In this document: positions 1-11,500 of the stretch, in pieces
How positions within the stretch are numbered: position 1 is the first letter of the stretch
Layout: each line of letters begins with the position of its first letter
Source of the DNA: Aurelia coerulea
Lineage: Eukaryota > Cnidaria > Scyphozoa > Semaeostomeae > Ulmaridae
DNA length: 64,000 nucleotides
Direction of reading: 5' to 3'
NCBI GenBank assembly: GCA_039566865.1
Contig: CM076948.1
Coordinates: 12,597,001-12,661,000 of the forward strand
Notes under the pieces: model-generated
The model's database searches: none
Told to the model about the DNA's origin: nothing
What the model saw: only the letters and a program-made list of their open reading frames with translations
Program-made: the position numbers and the translations under genes

Positions 1-1450
1 ATAAGCAAACATCGATTATTTAAAAGTTTATTTTCTAAAAGAAAACAAATTATAAACACAAAAAGTGTAGATTAACCTTCTTTTTTAGCTACCATTTATA
101 TTATTAAGAGTGTTGTAGTCATCGTTCTATAAAACTTTAGTTCTAACAGTTACTTCTTTTATAGCACTGTATTAGTGCTGCAGCAACCATTCTTGGAAAC
201 ATTACTATAGACATTAGTTTTTTCTTTAGTCTCACTTTAGCTTTACTGCATAAACAAACATCTATTAATTAAAGGTTTATTTTCTCAAAGAAAACAATAT
301 ATAAACACAAAAAGTGTGGATTAACGTACTTTAGAAGCTACAATTTATATTATAAAGAGTATTGTGCTCATCGTTCTTTAAAACTTTAGTTCTGCCAATG
401 ACTTCTTTTTCGCATTATATTAGTACTTTAGCAACCATTCTTGGAAATCTTACTATAGAAATTAGTTTTTTCTTTAGTCTCAATTTAGGTTTACTGCATA
501 AACAAACATCGATTATTTAAAAGTTTATTTTCTAAAAGAAAACAAAATATAAACATAAATAGTGTAGATTAACGTGCTTTATTAGCTACAATTTATATTA
601 TAAAGAGTATTCTACTCATCGTTCGTAAAAACTTTATTTCTGCCAGTTACTTCTTCTTCGCACTATATTAGTACTGCAGCAACCATTCTTGGAAGTTTTA
701 CTATCGACATTGGTTTTTTCTTTTGTCTCATTTTAGCTTTACTGCATATACAAACACCGATTAATTAAATGTTTATATTCTGAGAGAAAGCAAAATATAA
801 ACACAAAAAGTGTGTATTAACGTACTTTATTAGCTACAATTTATATTATAAAGAGTGTTGTAGTCATCGTTCATTAAAACTTTAGTTCTGCCAGTTACTT
901 CTATTTTAGCACTATATTAGTGCTGCAGCAACAATTTTTGGAAACATTACTATAGACATTAGTTTTTTCTTTAGTCTCAATTTAGCTTCACTGCATAAAC
1001 AAACATCGGTTAATTATAAGTTTATTTTCTCAAAGAAAGCAAAATATAAACACAAAACATGGCGATTAACGTACTTTAGTAGCTAAAATTTATATTATAA
1101 ACAGTATTGCACTCATCGTTCTTTACAACTTTAGTTCTGCCAGTTACTTCTTTTATAGCACTATATTCGTACTGCAGCAACCATTTTTGGAAACATTACT
1201 ATAGACATTAGTTTTTTCTTTAGTCTCACTTTAGCTTTACTGTATAAACAAACATCGATTAATTATCAGTTTATTTTCTCAAAGAAAGCAAAATATAAAC
1301 ACAAAAAATGGCGATTAACGTACTTTAGTAGCTAAGATTTATATTATAAACAGTATTGCACTCATCGTTCTTTACAACTTTAGTTCTGCCAGTTACTACT
1401 TTTATAGCACTATATTCGTGCTGCAGCAACCATTCTTGGAAACATTACTA

Positions 1451-1522
1451 GGGTTAGGGTTAGGGTTAGGGTTAGGGTTAGGGTTAGGGTTAGGGTTAGG
1501 GTTAGGGTTAGGGTTAGGGTTA
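1451..1522 (+). repeat. Interstitial telomeric repeat, 12 x GGGTTA
   Basis: Twelve perfect copies of the TTAGGG-type telomere hexamer lie inside one satellite monomer. The neighbouring monomer reads ATTACTATAGACATTAG at this point. Here ATTACTA is followed by the hexamers and then GACATTAG, so 70-72 bp was added with only TA overlap and no loss of satellite sequence. The G-rich strand is on +. This matches the family of short interstitial telomere tracts attributed to telomerase or telomere-fragment capture at a double-strand break. It makes one frame read as a Leu-Gly repeat, which is not a protein. Confidence 0.97.
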
Positions 1523-3249
1523 GACATTAGTTTTTTCTTTAGTCTCACTTTAGCTTTACTGTATAAACAAACATCGATTAATTTAATATTTGTTTACTCA
1601 AAGAAAACAAAATATAAAGACAAAAAGTGTGGATTAACGTACTTTAGTTGCTGCAATTTATATTATAAAGAGTCTTGCACTCATCGTTCTCTAAAACTTT
1701 AGTTCTGTCAGTTACTTCTTTTATAGCAATATATTGGTGCTGCAGCAACCTTAATTTTAATTACATTTTAGATTTACTGCATAAACAAATATCGATTAAT
1801 TAAAAGTTTATTTTCTCAAAGAAAACAAAGTATAAACACAAAAAATGGGGACCAACATACTTTAGTATCCGAAATTTTTAATATAAAGAGTATTGTACTC
1901 AGCGGACTTTAAAACTTTAGTTCTGCCAGTTACTTCTTTTATAGCACTATATTCGTGCTGCAGCAACCATTCTTGGAGACATTACTATAGACATTAGTTT
2001 TTTCTTTAGACTCACTTTAGCTTTACTGTATAAGCAAACATCGATTAATTAAATGTTATTTTCTCAAAGAAAACAGAATATAAAGACTATAATTGTGGAT
2101 TAACTTACTTTAGTAGTTACAATTTATATTATAGACAGTATTGCACTCATCGTTCCTTAAAACTTCAGTTCTGCCAGTTACTTCTTTTATAGCTCTATAT
2201 TAGTGCTGCAGCAACCATTTTTGGAAACATTACTATAGACATTAGTTTTTTCTTTAGTCTGATTTTAGCTTTACTGCATAAACAAACATCAATTAATTAA
2301 ATGTTTATTTTCTCAAAGAAAACAGAATATATAGGCAAAAAGTGTGGATTAACGTACTTTAGTTGCTACAATTTATATTATAAGGAGTATTGCAATCATT
2401 GTTCTTTAAAACTTTAGTTCTGCCAGTTACTTCTTTTATAGCAATATATTGGTGCTGCAGCAACCTTAATTTTAATTACATTTTAGATTTACTGCATCAA
2501 CAAATATCGATTAATTAAATGTTTATTTCCTCAAAGAAAACAAACCATAGACACAAAAAATGGGGACTACCATACTTTAGTATCTGAAATTTAAATTATA
2601 AAGAGTATTGCACTCATCGTTCTTTACAACTTTATTTCTGCCAGTTACTTCTTTTATAGCACTATATTAGTACTGGAGCAACCATTCTTGGAAACATTAC
2701 TATAGACATTAGTTTTTTCTTTAGTCTCACTTTAGCTTTACTGCATAAACAAACATCGATTAATGAAATGCTTATTTTCTCAAGAAAGACGAAATATAAA
2801 CACAAAAAGTGTGGATTAAGGTACTTTAGTAGCTACAATTCATATTATAAACAGTATCGCACTCATTGTTCTTTACAACTGTAGCTCTGCGAGTTACTTC
2901 TTTTATAGCACTATATTAGTGCTGCAGCAACCATTCTTAGAAACATTACTATAGACATTAGTTTTTTCTTTAGTTTGTTTTTAGCTTTACTGCATAAACA
3001 AACATCGTTTTATTAAATGTGTATTTTCTCAAAGAAAACAGAATATAAACACAAAAAGTGTGGATTAACGTATTTTAGTAGCTACAATCTATATTATAAA
3101 CAGTATTGCACTCATCGCTCTTTACAACTTTAGTTCTGCCAGTTACTTCTTTTATAGCACTATATTAGTGCTGCATCAACCATTCTTGGAAAGATTACTA
3201 TAGACATTAGTTTTTTCTTTAGTCTCAATTTAGCTTTACTTTACAAACA

Positions 3250-6200
3250 AACATCGATTAATTAAATGTTTATTCTCTAAAAGAAAACAAAATATAAAGT
3301 CAAAAGTGTTGATTAACGTACTTTAGTAGCTGCAATTTATATTATAAACAGTATCGCACTCATCGTTCTTTACAACTTTAGATCTGCCAGTTACTTCTTT
3401 TATAGCATTATATTAGTGCTGCAGCAACCATTCTTGGAAACATTACTATAGACACTAGTTTTTTCTTTAGTCTCACTTTAGCTTTTCTGCATAAGCAAAC
3501 ATCAGTCTCATTTTAGCTTTACTGCATAAACAAACATCGATTAATGAAATGTTTATTTTCTCAAAGAAAACAGAATATAAAGACTAACATTATGGATTAA
3601 AGTACTTTATTAGCTACAACTTATATTATAAACAGTATTGCACTCATCGTTGTTTACAACTTTAGTTCTGCCAGTTACTTCTTTTATAGCACTATATTAG
3701 TACTGGAGCAACCATTCTTGGAAACATTACTACAGACATTAGTTTTTTCTTTAGTTTCACTTTAGCTTTTCTGCATAAACAACCATCAGTCTCATTTTAG
3801 CTTTACTGCATAAACAAACATCGATTAATGAAATGTTTATTTTCTCAAAGAAAACAGAATATAAAGACTAAAATTATGGATTAAAGTACTTTATTAGCTA
3901 CATTTTATATTATAAACAGTATTGCACTCATCGTTCTTTACAACTTTAGTTCTGCCAGTTACTTCTTTTATAGCACTATATTAGTATTGGAGCAACCATT
4001 CTTGGAAACATTACTACAGACATTAGTTTTTTCTTTAGTTTCGCTTAGCTTTACTGCATAAACAAACATCAATTAATTAAATGTTTATTTTCTCAAAGAA
4101 AACAGAATATAAAGACAAAAATTATGGATTAACGTACTTGAGTAGTTACAATTAATATTATAAACAGTATTGCACTCATCGTTCTTTAAAACTTCAGTTC
4201 TGCCAGTTACTTCTTTTATAGCTCTATATTAGTGCTGCAGCAACCATTTTTGGAAACATTACTATAGACATAAGTTTTCGCTTTAGTCTGTTTTTAGCTT
4301 TACTGCATAAACAAACATCGATTAATTAATTGTTTATTTTCTGAGAGATAACAGAATATAAACACAAAAATTATGGATTAAAGTACTTCAGTAGTTACAA
4401 TTTATATTATAAACAGTATTGCACTCATCGTTCTTTACAACTTTAGTTCTGCGAGTTACTTCTTTTATAGCTCTATATTAGTGCTTCAGCAACCATTTTT
4501 GGAAACGTTACTATAGACATTAGTTTTTTCTTTAGACTCACTTTAGCTTTACTGTATAAGCAAACATCGATTAATTAAATGTTTATTTTCTCAAAGAAAA
4601 CAGAATATAAAGGCAAAAAGTGTGGATTAACGTACTTTAGTTGCTACAATTTATATTATAAGGAGTATTGTAATCATTGCTCTTTAAAACTTTAGTTCTG
4701 CCAGTTACTTCTTTTATAGCAATATATTGGTGCTGCAGCAACCTTAATTTTAATTACATTATAGATTTACTGCATAAACAAATATCGATTAATTAAAAGT
4801 TTATTTTCTCAAAGAAAACAAAGTATAAACACAAAAAATGGGGACCAACATACTTTAGTATCTGAAATTTTTAATATAAAGAGTATTGTACTCAGCGTAC
4901 TTTAAAACTTTAGTTCTGCCTGTTACTTCTTTTATAGTACTATATTCGTGCTGCAGCAACCATTCTTGGAAACATTACTATAGACATTAGTTTTTTCTTT
5001 AGACTCACTTTAGCTTTACTGTATAAACAAACATCGATAAATTAAATGTTATTTTCCCAAAGAAAACAGAATATAAAGACTAAAATTGTGGATTAACGTA
5101 TTTTAGTAGCTACAATTTATATTATAAACAGTATTGCACTCATCGTTCTTTACAACTGTAGATCTGCGAGTTACTTCTTTTATAGCACTATATTAGTGCT
5201 GCAGCAACCATTTTTGGAAACATTACTATAGACATTAGTTTTTTCTTTAGTTTGTTTTTAGCTTTACTGCATAAACAAACATCGTTTCATTAAATGTTTA
5301 TTCTCTTAAAGAAAACAAAATATAAAGTCAAAAAGTGTTGATTAACGTACTTTAGTAGCTGCAATTTATATTATAAACAGTATCGCACTCATCGTTCTTT
5401 ACAACTTTAGCTCTGGCAGTTACTTCTTTTATAGCATTATATTAGTGCTGCAGCAACCATTCTTGGAAACATTACTATAGACACTAGTTTTTTCTTTAGT
5501 CTCACTTTAGCTTTTCTGCATAAGCAAACATCAGTCTCATTTTAGCTTTACTCCATAAACAAACATCGATTAATGAAATGTTTATTTTCTCAAAGAAAAC
5601 AGAATATAAAGACTAACATTATGGATTAAAGTACTTTATTAGCTACAACTTATATTATAAACAATATTGCACTCATCGTTCTTTACAACTTTAGTTCTGC
5701 CAGTTACTTCTTTTATAGCACTATATTAGTACTGGAGCAACCATTCTTGGAAACATTACTACAGACATTAGTTTTTTCTTTAGTTTCACTTTAGCTTTTC
5801 TGCATAAACAACCATCAGTCTCATTTTAGCTTTACTGCATAAACAAACATCGATTAATGAAATGTTTATTTTCTCAAAGAAAACAGAATATAAAGACTAA
5901 AATTATGGATTAAAGTACTTTATTAGCTACATTTTATATTATAAACAGTATTGCACTCATCGTTCTTTACAACTTTAGTTCTGCCAGTTACTTATTTTAT
6001 AGCACTATATTAGTATTGGAGCAACCATTCTTGGAAACATTACTACAGACATTAGTTTTTTCTTTAGTTTCGCTTAGCTTTACTGCATAAACAAACATCA
6101 ATTAATTAAATGTTTATTTTCTCAAAGAAAACAGAATATAAAGACAAAAATTATGGATTAACGTACTTGAGTAGTTACAATTAATATTATAAACAGTATT

Positions 6201-7120
6201 GCACTCATCGTTCTTTAAAACTTCAGTTCTGCCAGTTACTTCTTTTATAGCTCTATATTAGTGCTGCAGCAACCATTTTTGGAAACATTACATAGACATA
6301 AGTTTTCGCTTTAGTCTGTTTTTAGCTTTACTGCATAAACAAACATCGATTAATTAATTGTTTATTTTCTGAGAGATAACAGAATATAAACACAAAAATT
6401 ATGGATTAAAGTACTTCAGTAGTTACAATTTATATTATAAACAGTATTGCACTCATCGTTCTTTACAACTTTAGTTCTGCGAGTTACTTCTTTTATAGCT
6501 CTATATTAGTGCTTCAGCAACCATTTTTGGAAACGTTACTATAGACATTAGTTTTTTCTTTAGTCTCACTTTAGCTTTACTGCATAAACAAACATCGATT
6601 AATTAAATGTTTATTTTCTCAAAGAAAACAGAATATAAAGGCAAAAAGTGTGGATTAACGTACTTTAGTTGCTACAATTTATATTATAAGGAGTATTGTA
6701 ATCATTGTTCTTTAAAACTTTAGTTCTGCCAGTTACTTCTTTTATAGCAATATATTGGTGCTGCAGCAACCTTAATTTTGAATTACATTTTAGATTTACT
6801 GCATAAACAAATATCGATTAATTAAAAGTTTATTTTCTCAAAGAAAACAAAGTATAAACACCAAAAATGGGGACTAACATACTTTAGTATCTGAAATTTT
6901 TAAAATAAAGAGTTTTGTACTCAGCGTACTTTAAAACTTTAGTTCTGCCTGTTACTTCTTTTATAGTACTATATTCGTGCTGCAGCAACCATTCTTGGAA
7001 ACATTACTATAGACATCAGTTTTTTCTTTAGACTCACTTTAGCTTTACTATATAAACAAACATCGATAAATTAAATGTTATTTTCCCAAAGAAAACAGAA
7101 TATAAAGACTAAAATTGTGG
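3250..7120. repeat. Higher-order tandem duplication, ~2,029 bp period
   Basis: About eight consecutive monomers are repeated as a block: 3250-5090 matches 5279-7120 at a constant offset of 2028-2029 bp. Diagnostic shared marks are the TATTCTCT variant (3271 and 5299), the two CATCAGTCTCATTTTAG partial duplications (3503 and 3786 against 5532 and 5815) and the CGATAAATTAAATG variant (5035 and 7064). A one-base shift comes from TACATAGACAT near 6290. Copies are nearly identical, far more so than adjacent monomers, so the block was duplicated recently as a unit. Confidence 0.9.
3480..3820. repeat. Two 35-bp partial monomer duplications
   Basis: The CTGCATAA...CAAACATC segment occurs twice, 35 bp apart, at 3487/3522 and again at 3771/3806. 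Each adds a second copy of the end of the monomer out of register. Both marks recur one higher-order unit later (5516/5551 and 5800/5835). They therefore arose before the 2.03 kb duplication. Confidence 0.88.
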
Positions 7121-8066
7121 ATTAACGTACTTTAGTAGTTACAATTTATATTCTAAACAGTATTGCACTCATCGTTCTTTAAAAATTTAGTTCTGCCAGT
7201 TACTTCTTTTATAGCACTATATTCGTGCTGCAGCAACCATTCTCAGGAACATTACTATAGACATTAGTTTTTTCTTTAGTCTTATTTTAGCTTTACTGCA
7301 TAAACAAACATCGATTAATTAAAAGTTTATTTTCTCAAAGAAAACAAAGTATAAACACAAAAAATGGGGACCAACATACTTTAGTATCTGGAATTTTTAA
7401 TATAAAGAGTATTGTACACATCGTACTTTAAAACTTTAGTTCTGCCAGTTACTTCTTTTATAGCACTTTATTCGTGCTGCAGCAACCATTCTTGGAAACA
7501 TTACTATAGACATTAGTTTTTTCTTTTGTCTCACTTTAGCTTTACTGCTTAAACAAACATCGATTAATTAAATGTTTATTTTCTCAAAGAAAACAGAATA
7601 TAAAGACTAAAATTGTGGATTAACGTACTTTAGTAGTTACAATTTATATTATAAACAGTATTGCACTCATCGTTCTTTAAAACTTCAGTTCTGCCAGTTA
7701 CTTCTTTTATAGCTCTATATTAGTGCTGCAGCAACCATTTTTGGAAATATTACTATAGACATACGTTTTCCCTTTAGTCTGTTTTTAGCTTTACTGCATA
7801 AACAAACATCAATTACATTTTCTGACAGATAACAGAATATAAACACAAAAAATGGGAACTAACATACTTTAGTAACTGAAATTCATAATATAAAGAGTAT
7901 TGTACTCATCGTACTTTAAAACTTTAGTTTTGCCAGTTACTTCTTTTATAGCACTATATTCGTGCTGCAGCAATTATTCTTGGAAACATTATTATAGACA
8001 TCAGTCTTTTCTTTTGTCTCTATTTAGCTTTATTGCATAAACAAACATCGATTAATTAATTTTTCA

Positions 8067-8081
8067 TTTTCTCAAAGAAAA
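8067..8081. other. Dyad symmetry 1 of the monomer (TTTTCT-CAA-AGAAAA)
   Basis: Perfect 6-bp inverted repeat with a 3-base spacer, present in the majority of monomers (another clear example is 3024-3038). In other monomers the spacer is GAG or AAA while both arms stay the same. In the GAGAGATAAC and GACAGATAAC variants the right arm is broken. Whether it forms a hairpin or binds a dimeric protein is not known. Confidence 0.85.
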
Positions 8082-8197
8082 AGAATATAAAAACAAAAAG
8101 TGTGGATTAACGTACTTTAGTAGCTACAATCTATATTATAAACAGTATTGCTTTCATCGTTCTTTACAACTTTAGTTCTGCGAGTTACTTCTTTTAT

Positions 8198-8220
8198 AGC
8201 ACTATATTAGTGCTGCAGCA
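8198..8220. other. Overlapping dyads 2 and 3 of the monomer (PstI region)
   Basis: AGCACTA-TAT-TAGTGCT is a perfect 7-bp inverted repeat with a 3-base spacer. Its last four bases (TGCT) are also the start of the 10-bp palindrome TGCTGCAGCA, so only one of the two could be extruded at a time. The same arrangement is at 2907-2929 and in many other monomers. The common AGCTCTATATTAGTGCT and TATATTCGTGCT variants weaken dyad 2 but keep dyad 3. Confidence 0.85.
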
Positions 8221-8294
8221 ACCATTCTTGGAAACATTACTATAGACATTAGTTTTTTCTTTAGTCTCACTTTAGCTTTACTGCATAAACAAAC

Positions 8295-8512
8295 ATCGAT
8301 TAATTAAATGTTTATTTTCTCAAAGAAAACAGAATATAAAGACTAAAATTGTGGATTAACGTACTTTAGTAGTTACAATTTATATTATAAACAGTATTGC
8401 TTTCATCGTTCTCTAAAACTTCAGTTCTGCCAGTTACTTCTTTTATAGCAATATATTGGTGCTGCAGCAACCTTAATTTTAATTACATTTTAGATTTACT
8501 GCATAAACAAAT
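8295..8512. repeat. Representative B-type short monomer, 218 bp
   Basis: It matches the A type up to CTGCAGCAACC. The next 53 bp of the A type (TTCTTGGAAAC through TCACTTTAGC) is then replaced by 23 bp starting TTAATTTTAATTACATTTTAG. The replacement removes the TTGGAAAC motif and the T6 tract. B junctions occur throughout the window, for example near 1740, 2455, 4733, 6763, 10391, 14936, 21719, 27101, 31945, 36914, 47051, 52465, 56600 and 62203. They all share the same breakpoint, so they descend from one ancestral event. A 249 bp monomer (8513-8761) with GGGGACCAACATAC follows, the usual partner in the left part of the array. Confidence 0.9.
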
Positions 8513-11500
8513 ATCGATTAATTAAAAGTTTATTTTCTCAAAGAAAACAAAGTATAAACACAAAAAATGGGGACCAACATACTTTAGTATCTGAAATTTT
8601 TAATATAAAGAGTATTGTACTCAGCGTACTTTAAAACTTTAGTTCTGCCAGTTACTTCTTTTATAGTACTATATTCGTGCTGCAGCAACCATTCTTGGAA
8701 ACATTACTATAGACATTAGTTTTTTCTTTAGACTCAATTTAGCTTTACTGTATAAACAAACATCGATTAATTAAATGTTATTTTCCCAAAGAAAACAGAA
8801 TATAAAGACTAAAATTGTGGATTAACGTACTTTAGTAGTTACAATTTATATTATATACAGTATTGCACTCATCGTTCTTTAAAACTTCAGTTCTGCCAGT
8901 TACTTCTTTTATAGCTCTATAATAGTGCTGCAGCAACCATTTTTGGAAACATTACTATAGACATACGTCTTCCCTTTAGTCTGTTTTTAGCTTTACTGCA
9001 TAAACAAACATCGATAAATTAAATGTTATTTTCCCAAAGAAAACAGAATATAAAGGCAAAAAGTCTGGATTAACGTACTTTAGTAGCTGGAATTTATATT
9101 ATAAAGAGTATTGCACTCATCGTTCTCTAAAACTTTAGTTCTGCCAGTTACTTCTTTTATAACACTATATTAGTGCTGCAGCAAACTTAATTTTAATTAC
9201 ATTTTAGATATACTGCATAAACAAATATCGATTAATTAAAAGTTTATTTTCTAAAAAAAGAAAACAAAGTATAAACACAAAAAATGGGAACTAACATACT
9301 TTAGTATCTGAAATTTTTAATATAAAGAGTATTGTACTCAGCGTACTTTAAAACTTCAGTTCTGCCAGTTACTTCTTTTATGGCACTATATTAGTACTGG
9401 AGCAACCATTCTTGGAAACATTACTATAGACATTAGTTTTTTTCTTTAGACTCACTTTAGCTTTACTGTATAAGCAAACATCGATTAATTAAATGTTATT
9501 TTCTCAAAGAAAACAGAATATAAAGTCAAAACGTGTTGCTTAACGTACTTTAGTAGCTGCAATTTATATTATAAACAGTATCGCACTCATTGTTCTTTAC
9601 AACTTTAGCTCTGCCAGTTACTTCTTTTATAGCTCTATATTAGTGCTGCAGCAACCATTCTTGGAAAGATTACTATAGACACTAGTTTTTTCTTTAGTCT
9701 CACTTTAGTTTTACTGCATAAACAAACATCGATTAATGAAATGTTTATTTTCTCAAAGAAAACAGAATATAAAGACTAAAATTATGGATTAACGTACTTT
9801 ATTAGCTACAATTTATATTATAAACAGTATTGCACTCATCGTTCTTTACAACTTTAGTTCTGCCAGTTACTTCTTTTATAGCACTATATTAGTACTGGAG
9901 CAACCATTTTTGGAAACATTACTATAGACATTAGTTTTTTCTTTAGTCTCGCTTTAGCTTTACTGCATAAACAAACATCGATTAATTAATTGTTTATTTT
10001 ATGAGAGATAACAGAACATAAACACAAAAATTATGGATTAAAGTACTTCAGTAGTTACAATTTATATTATAAACAGTATTGCACTCATGGTTCTTTACAA
10101 CTTTAGTTCTGCGAGTTACTTCTTTTATAGCTCTATATTAGTGCTTCAGCAACCATTTTTGGAAACGTTACTATAGACATTAGTTTTTTCTTTAGTCTCA
10201 CTTTAGCTTTACTGCATAAACAAACATCGATTAATTAAATGTTTATTTTCTCAAAGAAAACAGAATATAAAGGCAAAAAGTGTGGATTAACGTACTTTAG
10301 TTGCTGCAATTTATATTATAAAGAGTCTTGCACTCATCGTTCTCTAAAACTTTAGTTCTGCCAGTTACTTCTTTTATAGCAATATATTGGTGCTGCAGCA
10401 ACCTTAATTTTAATTACATTTTAGATTTACTGCATAAACAAATATCGATTAATTAAAAGTTTATTTTCTCAAAGAAAACAAAGTATAAACACAAAAAATG
10501 GGGACCAACATACTTTAGTATCTGAAATTTTTAATATAAAGAGTATTGTACTCAGCGTACTTTAAAACTTTAGTTCTGCCAGTTACTTCTTTTATGGCAC
10601 TATATTAGTACTGGAGCAACCATTCTTGGAAACATTACTATAGACATTAGTTTTTTCTTTAGACTCACTTTAGCTTTACTGTATAAGCAAACATCGATTA
10701 ATTAAATGTTATTTTCTCAAAGAAAACAGAATATAAAGACTAAAATTGTGGATTAACTTACTTTAGAAGTTACAATTTATATTATAGACAGTATTGCACT
10801 CATCGTTCTTTAAAACTTCAGTTCTGAAAGTTACTTCTTTTATAGTTCTATATTAGTGCTGCAGCAACCATTTTTGGAAACATTACTATAAACATTAGTG
10901 TTTTCTTTAGTCTGATTTTAGCTTTACTGCATAAACAAACATCGATTAATTAAATGTTTATTTTCTCAAAGAAAACAGAATATAAAGGCAAAAAGTGGGA
11001 TTAGCGTACTTTGGTTGCTACAATTTATATTATAAGGAGTATTGTAATCATTGTTCTTTAAAACTTTAGTTCTGCCAGTTACTTCTTTTATAGCAATATA
11101 TTGGTGCTGCAGCAACCTCAATTCTAATTAGATTTTAGATTTACTGCATAAACAAATATCGATTAATTAAAAGTTTATTTTCTCAAAGAAAACAAAGTAT
11201 AAACACAAAAAATGGGGACCAACATACTTTAGTATCTGAAATTTTTAATATAAAGAGTATTGTACTCAGCGTACTTTAAAACTTTAGTTCTGCCAGTTAC
11301 TTCTTTTATAGTACTATATTCGTGCTGAAGCAATCATTCTTGGAAACATTACTATAGACATTAGTTTTTTCTTTAGACTCAATTTAGCTTTACTGTATAA
11401 ACAACCATCGATAAATTAAATGTTATTTTTCCAAAGAAAACAGAATATAAAGACTAAAATTGTGGATTAACGTACTTTAGTAGTTAAAATTTATATTATA

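Larger units (their letters stand above)
8047..8294. repeat. Representative A-type monomer, 248 bp (ClaI to ClaI)
   Basis: Taken from one ATCGAT to the next. In order it holds the TTAATTAA (PacI) site, the TTTTCT-CAA-AGAAAA dyad (8067-8081), an A-rich stretch, GTGTGGATTAACGTAC, a TTATATTATAA core, TTCTGCGAGTTACTTC, the AGCACTA-TAT-TAGTGCT dyad (8198-8214), the PstI palindrome TGCTGCAGCA (8211-8220), CATTCTTGGAAACATTAC, a T6 tract and TCTCACTTTAGC. This is the commonest layout in the window. The function of the parts is unknown. Confidence 0.93.

Noticed and set aside
1418..1702. 94-residue frame with a Leu-Gly repeat
   Set aside because: It is the telomere tract and satellite read in one frame. 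The same satellite frame is closed or shifted in other monomers.
8221..8240. CENP-B-box-like CATTCTTGGAAACATTA
   Set aside because: Shares TTGGAAAC with the human box but lacks the essential TTCG and CGGG core positions.
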